Positions 4,237-11,541 of a DNA stretch of 13,416 nt are shown one piece after another. The stretch covers positions 1 through 13,416 of the forward strand of contig CAYUHZ010000024.1 in assembly GCA_964444625.1 (NCBI GenBank). The letters run 5' to 3'. Under the pieces are notes generated by a model. That model worked only from the letters and a program-made list of their open reading frames with translations. It ran no database searches and was not told where the DNA came from. Source of the stretch: CAYUHZ01 sp964444625 (GTDB lineage Bacteria > Patescibacteriota > Patescibacteriia > Patescibacteriales > GWC2-42-12). A program made the position numbers and the translations under genes. Position 1 is the stretch's first letter. Every line of letters starts with the position of its first letter.

Positions 4237-7029
4237 ATGGCTTTGCTAAAAAAAATCAAACCTCGCTTTGCCAAAACCGCAAAAAGCCCGAAATTTATCA
4301 AGTGGCTAACCCTTGGTTGTGCGGCTTTGCTGTCATTGCTCGCGCTATTGGCGCTACAACTGGCCAGCGGGCTGCCAAACCCCAACCAGTTGATGGAAAG
4401 GCGAGTTGCCCAAAGCACCAAAATCTACGACCGCTCGGGCGAAACCATACTTTATGAAATCCATGGCAACGAAAAAAGGACTATCGTTGGCTTGGCTGAA
4501 ATACCGGCCCACGCGAAATGGGCGACTATCGCCATTGAGGACAAAGACTTTTACAAACACGGAGGATTCAGCCTGTGGGCGATGTTTAGGACCGTAGCCA
4601 CCAATGTTCTGTTGGGCAGAAAAGCCGGCGGGTCAACCCTTACCCAACAATTTATTAAAAACGCCATACTGACTCCGGAAAAATCATATATCAGGAAGGC
4701 CAAGGAATTAATTCTAGCCTACCGGCTGGAAAAAAAATTCACCAAAGATGAAATTTTACAGCTGTATTTTAATGAAATACCCTATGGTTCAACCGCTTAT
4801 GGCATTGAGGCGGCCAGCCAAAAATATTTTGGCAAAAGCGTTCGTAATATTAGCCTGGCGGAAGCGGCGGTTCTGGCGGCTTTGCCGCAAGCTCCATCGC
4901 GCTACTCGCCCTATGGGTCAAACAAAGAGATCTTAATCGCCAGACAGCAATACATTCTTCGGTTAATGGTTGAACAGGGCCACATCAGCGAAATAGAGGC
5001 CAGGCTTGCCAAGGAAGAAAAATTAGTTTTCAAGGAGCCGTTAGACAATATCATCGCGCCCCATTTCGTCATGCATATCAAAGAACTGCTTACTGAAAAA
5101 TACGGGGTTAAAATGGTTGAAGAGGGGGGTTTAAAAATATATACCACGCTTGATTTATACAAACAAAGAGCGGCGGAAAAAGCCATCTCTGATCGGGCGC
5201 TAAAAAATGAAAAAGATTACAAGGCGACAAATGCCGCTCTGGTCTCAATTGATCCCAAAACCGGCCAAGTTCTGGCTATGGTCGGATCAAAAGATTATTT
5301 CAACGACGAAATTGACGGCCAAGTTAACGTCGCGCTGCAACCCAGGCAACCCGGATCGTCTTTCAAGCCCATTGTTTACGCCGCCTCATTCATTAAGGGC
5401 TATACGTCGGATACCGTGCTCTACGATGTCAATACGAATTTTTCTGTCAATCCGGCTGACCCGTATGAGCCAAAAAATTACAATGGCAAAGAATACGGGC
5501 CGGTAACCATCCGTCAGGCGCTAGCAGGCTCGCTTAACACGCCGGCGGTCAAAACCATTTATCTGGCCGGCATTGATAACGTATTGAATCTAGCGGAAAA
5601 TCTCGGCTACTCCACCCTCAAAGACAGGTCGCGCTTTGGTTTGTCGCTGGTTTTGGGCGGCGGTGAAATAAAGCTGGCGGAACACGTCAATGCTTTCAGC
5701 GCTTTTGCGCGAGAGGGAGTGTTATCACGGCTTAACTGCCTGCTAAAAGTTGAAGACAAAAATGGCAAACTGATTGTAGAATACCGGAACGAAGAAAGCC
5801 GCGTTTTTGACGCGCAAATTGCCAGAAAAATTAATGACATTTTGTCCGACAACAGCGCCAGGGCCTATATCTTCGGTGAAAAAAACTGGCTAACCTTGGG
5901 CAATCGGCCGGTTGCGGCAAAAACCGGCACCACCAACGACAACAAAGACGCCTGGGCTGTCGGCTATACGCCGTCTTTGGTAACCGGGGTTTGGGTTGGA
6001 AACAATAACAGCGCACCAATGAAACCCGGCGCCGATGGCAGTGTGGTGGCGGCTCCAATCTGGAATGATTATATGAAGACTGTACTTGGGGAAACGTCGG
6101 TTGAGATTTTTAAAAAGCCCGCTCCAGACAAAACCGGCAAACCGGTTTTAGACGGAAACACTTCAGGAGAATATACCGTGAAAATAGATCGGGCGTCGGG
6201 GCTGTTGGCGACCGAGTTTACACCCGCAAATTATGTGGAAGAAAGGGCTTTTATTCAGGCTCGTTCCATATTGTTTTATGTTGACAAAAACAACCCCCGG
6301 GGACCGGCGCCGGCCAAACCCGAAACCGACCCTCAATTTAACCTTTGGGAAAAAGCCATAATGTCTTGGGCGGCAAAAAACAATTTTTCTGCTTCAACTC
6401 CGCCAACCGCTTTTGATAACGTACATTTGCCGGAAAACGAACCAAGGTTTGTAATTAATTATCCAACCAACGGACAGCTCGTTGACAGCGCAACGATAAC
6501 CGTTAACATTGACGCCTTCGCGCCTAGGGGCGTGGGGCGGGTGGATTTCTTGCTAAACGGATTTTTGCTCGCCCAAGAAACTGAACAGCCCTTTGTTTTA
6601 ACAAAAGACATTTCTTTCTTGGAAAACGGTTATCATCAATTAACCATTGTTGTTTGCGATGATGTTGACAATTGCAGCAAAAAATCCCTTGATTTTAATT
6701 TTAACTTAACCGATAACCAGGCTGATAAAAAATCCTCGGTATTAATGGTTCAGCCTGATTATAAAAATCTTTTTAAAACCAACGAACCGATAATGGCGCA
6801 AAGCCAGCTAGATAACTACCGGCAAATTTCACGAATGGATGTTTATTACAAAACTGGCACCAGCACCACTCAATTGATACAAAGCTATCAAAAAATAACG
6901 GCGCCAACCATTAACACCGCGTTTGCTGGTTTTGACAAGGAAGGATCTTATGATTTCTTTTCGGAGATTTATAATTGGGAAGGCAAAAAACAAACTAGCA
7001 ACTTGCTAAATATTAAGGTTGTTAAATAG
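4237..7029 (+). CDS. Class A penicillin-binding protein (PBP1A family) with C-terminal Ig-like domain
   Basis: A bifunctional peptidoglycan glycosyltransferase and transpeptidase, anchored in the membrane and acting outside it. With the ATG at 4237 (GGGGA upstream) it has 930 residues. An ATG at 4117 would add 40 residues and cannot be excluded; the in-frame TTG at 4069 is upstream of the promoter -10. A transmembrane helix is at about 25-45. The GT51 domain has IEDKDFYKHGG (100-110), GGSTLTQQF (131-139) and RKAKELILAYRLEKKFTKDE (153 on). The transpeptidase has PGSSFKP with nucleophile S374 and K377, SLN (432-434) and KTGT (562-565). Residues 737-824 look like a bacterial Ig-like fold, with a further beta-rich tail. 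All catalytic motifs are intact. It is monocistronic and convergent with dnaN. Confidence 0.93.
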   Translation: MALLKKIKPRFAKTAKSPKFIKWLTLGCAALLSLLALLALQLASGLPNPNQLMERRVAQSTKIYDRSGETILYEIHGNEKRTIVGLAEIPAHAKWATIAIEDKDFYKHGGFSLWAMFRTVATNVLLGRKAGGSTLTQQFIKNAILTPEKSYIRKAKELILAYRLEKKFTKDEILQLYFNEIPYGSTAYGIEAASQKYFGKSVRNISLAEAAVLAALPQAPSRYSPYGSNKEILIARQQYILRLMVEQGHISEIEARLAKEEKLVFKEPLDNIIAPHFVMHIKELLTEKYGVKMVEEGGLKIYTTLDLYKQRAAEKAISDRALKNEKDYKATNAALVSIDPKTGQVLAMVGSKDYFNDEIDGQVNVALQPRQPGSSFKPIVYAASFIKGYTSDTVLYDVNTNFSVNPADPYEPKNYNGKEYGPVTIRQALAGSLNTPAVKTIYLAGIDNVLNLAENLGYSTLKDRSRFGLSLVLGGGEIKLAEHVNAFSAFAREGVLSRLNCLLKVEDKNGKLIVEYRNEESRVFDAQIARKINDILSDNSARAYIFGEKNWLTLGNRPVAAKTGTTNDNKDAWAVGYTPSLVTGVWVGNNNSAPMKPGADGSVVAAPIWNDYMKTVLGETSVEIFKKPAPDKTGKPVLDGNTSGEYTVKIDRASGLLATEFTPANYVEERAFIQARSILFYVDKNNPRGPAPAKPETDPQFNLWEKAIMSWAAKNNFSASTPPTAFDNVHLPENEPRFVINYPTNGQLVDSATITVNIDAFAPRGVGRVDFLLNGFLLAQETEQPFVLTKDISFLENGYHQLTIVVCDDVDNCSKKSLDFNFNLTDNQADKKSSVLMVQPDYKNLFKTNEPIMAQSQLDNYRQISRMDVYYKTGTSTTQLIQSYQKITAPTINTAFAGFDKEGSYDFFSEIYNWEGKKQTSNLLNIKVVK

Positions 7030-7036
7030 TTTCCTC

Positions 7037-7073
7037 AAAAAAACTCCTCAGTAAAAAACTGAGGAGTTTTTTT
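7037..7073. terminator. Bidirectional intrinsic terminator between the PBP gene and dnaN
   Basis: CTCCTCAG (7044-7051) and CTGAGGAG (7059-7066) form a perfect stem around TAAAAAA, flanked by seven A on the left and seven T on the right. Both strands therefore show a stem followed by a T-run. It serves the PBP gene on plus and dnaN on minus. Confidence 0.95.
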
Positions 7074-7083
7074 GATTTTTTAT

Positions 7084-8214
7084 TTACTGCTTAATCGGCA
7101 TGATAATATAAAGATACGTCTCGTCTTTTTCTGGTTTTAAAATGCATGGCGTGTTTCCATTAGTTATTTCTATTTTTACCATTTCCCCCTTGATGTTGGT
7201 CAAACCGTCTAACAAATAACGATAATTAATAACAATTCCATTGTCTGCGCCGATTACCCTGGCTTCCAACTCGGTGATATTTTCCCCGGTTTGTCCGGAT
7301 ACAGAAGATATAATAAGCTGGTTTTTGCCGCCAGGACAATCCAGATTAATATCATTAATCCCGTTTTTTGAAAACAGCGAAGCGATTTTTATGGCTCTCA
7401 TAAATTCTTCCCGATTTACCATTGCCGTGGTCTTGCTATTTGTGGGAATAATTTGCCTATAATCCGGATATTGTCCTTCTATTAAACGAGAGACGAGTTC
7501 GGTAGAACTATAAACAAACAACAGCTGGTTGTCTGAAACGTAAAACCTCGCACCCCCGCCCCCCTCTTCTTTTATTTCATCTAAGCCGCCGGTGCTTAAA
7601 ATCCTCAACAACTCTTGCGCCGTCTTGAGGGGCACTATCACCGATCTGTTTTCCGTCTGGCTGTTTTTTATTTTGATTTTTTTTTCTGCCAGACGATAGC
7701 TGTCTGTCGCCGCCAAAAACAACTCTTCTTTGCTTATCTGAAACAAAACTCCGCAAAGCTCCATTCTGGTTTCGTTATTTGCTGCGGCAAAAACCACCTG
7801 AGACAACGCTTCTTTTAATTCTTCTTGGCTTACATCAAAAAAATTTTTTTTATCCACCTCTGGTATTAGCGGGAACTCCTCGGCTGATTGCGCCTTTATT
7901 TTTGTTTTGTAGTTTTCCGCATTAATAAAAACCTCTTGTTCTCTTTGTTCAATTGATATTTTTTTATTTGGTAGCAGGGAGATATAGTCGCTTATTATTT
8001 TTGAATCAATCGTTGCTTTCCCTGGCTTTTCTATCTTTCCCCTAATTGTCGTAGTAATGCCTATTTCTAGGTTAGTGGCGGTTATCTTTACCACCCCCTC
8101 CTCAGCGCTCAATAAAATGTTGTTTAAAATCGGCAAATTAACATTCTTTCCCGCCAGGTGGTTAGTTAAAAAAAGCCCGCTTTTAAGATTATCTTGAATG
8201 GTGATTATTTTCAT
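7084..8214 (-). CDS. dnaN: DNA polymerase III beta subunit (sliding clamp)
   Basis: The product has 376 residues, the usual length for a beta clamp, which encircles DNA and tethers the replicative polymerase. The start MKIITIQDNLKSGL and the early PILNNILLSAEEGVVKITAT follow domain 1 of the family. EGQYPDYRQIIP is the well-conserved motif of the central domain. YRYLLDGL and the C-terminal NGNTPCILKP...YLYIIMPIKQ are the family's C-terminal signatures. It lies downstream of dnaA on the same strand with the origin in between, as in Firmicutes. recF, which often follows dnaN, is absent; the next gene is convergent. No Shine-Dalgarno site precedes the ATG. Confidence 0.95.
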   Translation of the reverse strand: MKIITIQDNLKSGLFLTNHLAGKNVNLPILNNILLSAEEGVVKITATNLEIGITTTIRGKIEKPGKATIDSKIISDYISLLPNKKISIEQREQEVFINAENYKTKIKAQSAEEFPLIPEVDKKNFFDVSQEELKEALSQVVFAAANNETRMELCGVLFQISKEELFLAATDSYRLAEKKIKIKNSQTENRSVIVPLKTAQELLRILSTGGLDEIKEEGGGGARFYVSDNQLLFVYSSTELVSRLIEGQYPDYRQIIPTNSKTTAMVNREEFMRAIKIASLFSKNGINDINLDCPGGKNQLIISSVSGQTGENITELEARVIGADNGIVINYRYLLDGLTNIKGEMVKIEITNGNTPCILKPEKDETYLYIIMPIKQ

Positions 8215-8433
8215 AATTTTATCCAGCCTATTAATATTAATATAATAATATATAAAATAATAGTAATAATAAGGGGGTTGATAACTTGGTTTTTTTATTA
8301 GTTGGATTGTTTTCCTTGGTTGTTTTGGCGGTTTGTGGGTTGTGTGCGGTTTGTGGGTTGCGGTGGGGTTTTTGTGGTTTGTTTGTTTGTTGTTTTTTTG
8401 GAGATGGCGGTTTTTTGGTTTATTAAATAATTA
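8215..8433. other. Probable chromosomal replication origin (oriC), dnaA-dnaN spacer
   Basis: Reading minus from dnaA to dnaN, the order is a C/A-rich tract, a DnaA-box-like TTATCAACC (8284-8276), CCCCC (8277-8273), and then an AT-only run to 8229 broken by one base pair. On the plus strand, directly next to GGGGG, are five consecutive trios TAA TAG TAA TAA TAA (8258-8272). This order matches the basal unwinding system of Bacillus subtilis oriC, where the trios guide DnaA onto the strand. The box is two bases off TTATCCACA. Other degenerate boxes are TTATTAACA (8431-8439) and TGTAAATAA (8445-8453), arranged as an imperfect palindrome over the dnaA stop. No gene is present. Confidence 0.7.
8307..8401 (+). 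repeat. 95-nt A-free G/T tract with 15-bp direct repeats
   Basis: From 8307 to 8401 the plus strand has no A and only five C; the rest is G and T. It contains GCGGTTTGTGGGTTG twice (8328-8342 and 8346-8360), an 18-bp period, then a partial third unit. Each repeat holds, on the minus strand, CAACCCACA, which matches 6 of 9 positions of the DnaA box. Confidence 0.8.
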
Positions 8434-9789
8434 TTAACAACTGTTGTAAATAAGTTGTTTAATGGCGTCGATGTTTTGTTTGGTTTTTTCATCCTCTTCG
8501 ATTTCTTTGCTTATTTTATTAAAAGCGTGCATTGCCGTGGTGTGGTCCCTGCCTCCCAATTCTTGGCCGATGGCTGGATAGGAGGAGTTGGTCTCTTTTC
8601 TTAATAAATACATAATAATTTGCCTGGGGACAACCAATTCTTTTTTTCTACTCTTGCCGATAATATCCCTGGTGTCAGCGTCAAAAAATTTTGAAACAGC
8701 CTCAACGATTTTTTTGGTGGTGGCTGGTCTATTTTGCGCGCTGACCATCAAGTTGGATAAAATTGTTTTGGCGGTTTCTATGTTGGCCGGGGTGTTGTTA
8801 AATTCATAATAAGCGATCAGGCGGTTGAGCGCCCCCTCTAGTTCGCGGATGTTGTTTTGGATGTTGTTGGCAATATAGTAAAGAATTTCTTTCTCTAGAT
8901 TATAGTTTTTTTCTTTGCATTTTGCCTCCAAAATCGCCACCCTGGTTTCAAGGTCGGGCTGAGCGATATCCACAATCATACCCCACTCAAATCTGGAAAC
9001 CAACCGTTTTTCCAATGATGGTATGGATTTTGGCACACGATCAGAAGAAATTACAATTTGTTTGTTGGTTTGATGAAGTTCGTTAAAGGTATGAAAAAAC
9101 TCTTCCTGCGTGCCGTCTTTCCCGCCCATGAAATGAATGTCGTCGATCAGCAACAAGTCAACATTACGATAAAAATCTTTAAAATCCTTTGCCTTGCCGC
9201 TTCTAACGGCTTGGATGTAGTCGTTGGTAAACTTTTCACAAGAAACATAGAGAATTTTATTGGTTTTTTTTGACAATTCATGGCCGACCGCCTGCAATAA
9301 GTGGGTTTTTCCAAGGCCAACCCCGCCATAGATAAATAAAGGATTATAGGCATTTCCCGGGTTTGCGGCAACAGCCTGACAGGCGGCGTGGGCGAGCTCG
9401 TTTCCCTTGCCCACCACAAAACTCTCGAAAATATAACGGGTATTTAAACCAAAGCGATTGGTAGAAATTTGCTTTATTTCGGCAGGGTCTTCTTTTTTTA
9501 TTTTTATTTTTTTCAGCAAGTCGTCAATTGGCCCGGTTTTTTTGATCTCCACCTTATAAATTACTTCTTTGATTTCGCTACCGGTTACGTTTTTTAATGA
9601 GCTGGCAATTTGCTGATGGTATTTTTTTTCTAACCAGGCCTTGGTAAAAGTGTTAGGAACGCAAACGATCGCCCTGCCGTTTTCACAAGACGAAATAAAC
9701 GTGTTTTTAAACCAAGTGGTAAAGTTGGCCTTAGAAAGGCCTAGTTCTATCTCGCCAAGCACCGCTTGCCACAGTTGTTCATTGTTCAT
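8434..9789 (-). CDS. dnaA: Chromosomal replication initiator DnaA
   Basis: The product has 451 residues, the usual length. DnaA binds DnaA boxes, forms an ATP-dependent filament at oriC and opens the duplex. Domain I is at about 1-75 (LWQAVLGEIE..FTTWFKNT). A short linker follows. The AAA+ core begins at RYIFESFVVG (118), with Walker A GGVGLGKTH (155-163), Walker B LLLIDDIHF (212-220) and KRLVSRFEWG containing the box VII arginine (about 266). Domain IV carries the DNA-binding signature GGRDHTTAMHAFNKI (412-426). It is transcribed divergently from rpmH, with a leader of about 100 nt and no Shine-Dalgarno site. Its 3' end overlaps degenerate DnaA boxes. Confidence 0.97.
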   Translation of the reverse strand: MNNEQLWQAVLGEIELGLSKANFTTWFKNTFISSCENGRAIVCVPNTFTKAWLEKKYHQQIASSLKNVTGSEIKEVIYKVEIKKTGPIDDLLKKIKIKKEDPAEIKQISTNRFGLNTRYIFESFVVGKGNELAHAACQAVAANPGNAYNPLFIYGGVGLGKTHLLQAVGHELSKKTNKILYVSCEKFTNDYIQAVRSGKAKDFKDFYRNVDLLLIDDIHFMGGKDGTQEEFFHTFNELHQTNKQIVISSDRVPKSIPSLEKRLVSRFEWGMIVDIAQPDLETRVAILEAKCKEKNYNLEKEILYYIANNIQNNIRELEGALNRLIAYYEFNNTPANIETAKTILSNLMVSAQNRPATTKKIVEAVSKFFDADTRDIIGKSRKKELVVPRQIIMYLLRKETNSSYPAIGQELGGRDHTTAMHAFNKISKEIEEDEKTKQNIDAIKQLIYNSC

Positions 9790-9812
9790 AATTCAAAGAA
9801 AAAAAATTATAA

Positions 9813-9838
9813 AAAATAAATTCTTAAGAATTTATTTT
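9813..9838. promoter_or_regulatory. 26-bp perfect palindrome in the dnaA leader
   Basis: Thirteen bases on each side of the 9825/9826 centre are perfectly self-complementary; the core is AAATTCTTAAGAATTT. On the minus strand T-rich DNA follows before the dnaA ATG 23 nt further on. Directly adjacent (9835-9849) is a second dyad, TTTTGTT-G-AACAAAA. It could be a protein-binding site or an AT-only attenuator hairpin. Confidence 0.6.
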
Positions 9839-9897
9839 GTTGAACAAAAGCATTCTAAGATTATTGTTTTATTTTTCACCCGACACCAACCACTGGA

Positions 9898-9925
9898 ATT
9901 ATAACAAGCTGCGGATAATAGTAAA
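9898..9925 (-). promoter_or_regulatory. dnaA promoter with a DnaA-box-like site in its spacer
   Basis: The minus strand has TTTACT (9925-9920), a 16-nt spacer and TATAAT (9903-9898) preceded by TGT, an extended -10. In the spacer is TTATCCGCA (9918-9910), one base off the consensus DnaA box. Binding there would block the polymerase, so autorepression by DnaA is likely. Confidence 0.65.
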
Positions 9926-9965
9926 GCAAAATTTTGTTCATAAAATGTTAATAAAGAGTGGACAA
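9910..9965. promoter_or_regulatory. DnaA-box-like cluster upstream of dnaA
   Basis: On the plus strand, in the same orientation, are TGCGGATAA (9910), TGTTCATAA (9935), TGTTAATAA (9946) and AGTGGACAA (9957). Allowing N at the fifth position, the first three are one mismatch from TGTGNATAA and the last is two. The last three begin exactly 11 bp apart, one helical turn. This resembles the box cluster upstream of dnaA in Bacillus (incA side). Confidence 0.5.
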
Positions 9966-9992
9966 ACAACGCGCAACCGCGCAACCCAGCAA

Positions 9993-10021
9993 TTGACCAG
10001 TTAAAACAAAGGTGTTATGAT
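9993..10021 (+). promoter_or_regulatory. Promoter of the rpmH-rnpA-yidD-yidC operon
   Basis: TTGACC (9993-9998), a 17-nt spacer and TATGAT (10016-10021) preceded by TGT (extended -10). The predicted start near 10028 leaves a leader of about 24 nt before rpmH. This is one of the best promoters in the window, as expected for a ribosomal protein gene. Confidence 0.75.
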
Positions 10022-10051
10022 TTTAGAGAAATAATTTATCATTAAATAAAT

Positions 10052-10189
10052 ATGCCACAAAGAACATATCAGCCGAATGTAAAAAGAGCGAAAAAGAAAC
10101 ACGGCTTTCGCAAACGAAGCCAGACCAAATCAGGTCAAAATGTTTTAAAAAGGCGCAAGGCAAAGGGCAGAAAAAAATTAAGCAAATAA
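10052..10189 (+). CDS. rpmH: Ribosomal protein bL34
   Basis: A 45-residue, strongly basic protein (MPQRTYQPNVKRAKKKHGFR...). It follows the L34 pattern: a TYQPN start, KRAKKKHGFRKR, a middle close to the usual R-x-x-T-x-x-G-x-x-VLKRRRAKGRKxL and an SK end. It is a component of the large ribosomal subunit. It lies first in the conserved rpmH-rnpA-yidD-yidC order, which supports the call, 17 nt before rnpA. The leader is AT-rich with no clear Shine-Dalgarno site. Confidence 0.96.
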   Translation: MPQRTYQPNVKRAKKKHGFRKRSQTKSGQNVLKRRKAKGRKKLSK

Positions 10190-10206
10190 GCCGGTTGGTT
10201 TTTAAT

Positions 10207-10548
10207 ATGTTTAAAAAAATATACCGCATTACCAAGAAAAAAGATTTTGAGAATATTTTTAAGTTAGGCGATTTTCTCGGTTGCCCCCTCTTTAAATTAA
10301 GAATCCTGCCCAACAAAATGCCGCATAGCCGTTTTGCAGTGGTAGTAAGCACAAAAACAAGCAAGAAAGCAACGGTTAGAAATTTATACCAAAGACGGAT
10401 AAATTCCTTTTTGAGAACTAATATTAGTTCAATAAAACCAGGAAATGATATTGTAATTATTGTTCAAAAACCATGGAAAGAAGCTGTTCCGGCAAAGGCT
10501 CGTGAAATGATGCTAGATTTTTTTATAGCATCCAGATTAACCAAATAA
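10207..10548 (+). CDS. rnpA: Ribonuclease P protein component
   Basis: The ATG at 10207 gives 113 residues; an in-frame TTG at 10195 would add four. The protein binds the catalytic RNase P RNA and helps recognise pre-tRNA for 5' maturation. The start FKKIYRITKKKDFENIFKLG matches the family (K-x-x-DF-x-x-IF). The RNR signature is present in ATVRNLYQRRINSFLR at about 58-73, with SRFAVVVSTKTSK before it. The C-terminal half is typical. It sits between rpmH and yidD in the conserved order. Confidence 0.93.
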   Translation: MFKKIYRITKKKDFENIFKLGDFLGCPLFKLRILPNKMPHSRFAVVVSTKTSKKATVRNLYQRRINSFLRTNISSIKPGNDIVIIVQKPWKEAVPAKAREMMLDFFIASRLTK

Positions 10549-10566
10549 ATTTTTGCGTTTAAAGAA

Positions 10567-10815
10567 ATGCTCAATTTGATTATTAGGCATCAAATAATCT
10601 CTATAATTAAATTTTACCAAAAAACCCTATCGCCCGACCATGGACTATTGAGTTTTTTATATCCCTTCGGCTACTGCCGCTTCAAGCCGACTTGCTCTGA
10701 CTATGCCATCGCCGCTTTTTCAAAGTACGGAGTTGTTCGCGGTTTAGCAAAAAGCTGTTGGCGTATTTTACGTTGCAACCCCTTTAATGTTGGGGGTTGG
10801 GATCCATTAAAATAA
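10567..10815 (+). CDS. yidD: Membrane protein insertion efficiency factor YidD
   Basis: The product has 82 residues. The family (DUF37) is a small membrane-associated protein that aids YidC-dependent insertion. The signatures are almost complete: FYQKTLSPDHG at 17-27, CRFKPTCSDYAIAAFSKYG (37-55) with its conserved cysteines, a third cysteine in KSCWRILRCNPFN, and GGWDP at the end. The N-terminal helix (IIRHQIISIIKFYQ) is amphipathic, as in other YidD proteins. It lies 18 nt after rnpA and 6 nt before yidC. Confidence 0.95.
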   Translation: MLNLIIRHQIISIIKFYQKTLSPDHGLLSFLYPFGYCRFKPTCSDYAIAAFSKYGVVRGLAKSCWRILRCNPFNVGGWDPLK

Positions 10816-10821
10816 TTTACC

Positions 10822-11541
10822 ATGCAAGAAATTTTTACTACAATTTTTTATCAGCCGATCCTTAATTTATTGGTTTTTATCTACAATTTTTTACCCGGCC
10901 ATGATATCGGCTTGTCTATAATTTTTTTGACAATCATTATTAAGCTTATACTTTGGCCGCTTTCCCAGCAGTCAGTCAAATCGCAACGTTCTTTGATGAA
11001 CTTGCAGCCGAAAATTGACGAAATAAAAAAACAATACGCCAGCAACAAAGAACAGATGGGTAAGGCGATTATAGAGCTTTATAAACAAGAGAGGGTAAAT
11101 CCATTTTCTTCTTGTCTTCCCCTGTTGGCGCAGTTGCCGTTTTTTTGGGCGGTTTTTCAAGTTTTTCGCGATGGTTTGGGCGGAGAATCCCTGGACCTGG
11201 TTTATTCCTTTATCAGCCGTCCAGAGTTAATCAATCCTATTAGTTTCGGATTAATTGATTTATCCAAGCCTAACGTTCTTTTGGCGGCGGTGGTTGGCCT
11301 GACTCAGTATTGGCAGGCAAAAATGTTGCCAATAAAAAGACCGGAAATGAATAATTCCGGTTCGCGCGACGAAGACATGGCCGCCATGATAAACAAGCAA
11401 ATGATTTATTTTATGCCTGTTTTTACCGTAGTAATCTGCTTAACCTTGCCGAGCGGTTTGTCGCTCTACTGGCTGGTGTTAAATTTATTAACCATTTTAC
11501 AGCAGTTTTATCTATTCAGAGGAGAAAAGCCAGCGGTTTAA
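10822..11541 (+). CDS. yidC: YidC/Oxa1 family membrane insertase
   Basis: The product has 239 residues, the short form without the large periplasmic domain of proteobacterial YidC. It inserts and folds membrane proteins alone or with SecYEG. Hydrophobic segments are at about 13-24, 28-47, 99-116, 151-165 and 195-230. The cytoplasmic hairpin KIDEIKKQYASNKEQMGKAI is present, followed by NPFSSCLPLLAQLPFFWAVF, a clear family signature, and LPSGLSLYWLVLNLLTI near the C-terminus. The groove residue, usually arginine in T-x-x-x-R-x-x-x-x-PL, is lysine here (K41 in TIIIKLILWPL). No long basic tail is seen. Its stop codon overlaps that of the convergent gene. Confidence 0.95.
   Translation: MQEIFTTIFYQPILNLLVFIYNFLPGHDIGLSIIFLTIIIKLILWPLSQQSVKSQRSLMNLQPKIDEIKKQYASNKEQMGKAIIELYKQERVNPFSSCLPLLAQLPFFWAVFQVFRDGLGGESLDLVYSFISRPELINPISFGLIDLSKPNVLLAAVVGLTQYWQAKMLPIKRPEMNNSGSRDEDMAAMINKQMIYFMPVFTVVICLTLPSGLSLYWLVLNLLTILQQFYLFRGEKPAV

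Noticed and set aside
4178..4249. 23-codon frame with AAGGAG upstream, overlapping the PBP start
   Set aside because: The Shine-Dalgarno match is only one base from its ATG, too close to work well; a regulatory leader peptide is possible but unsupported.
8298..8492. 64-codon minus frame rich in T, N, Q and P over the origin
   Set aside because: It overlaps the dnaA 3' end in another frame and its composition is a by-product of the A-free tract; no family features.
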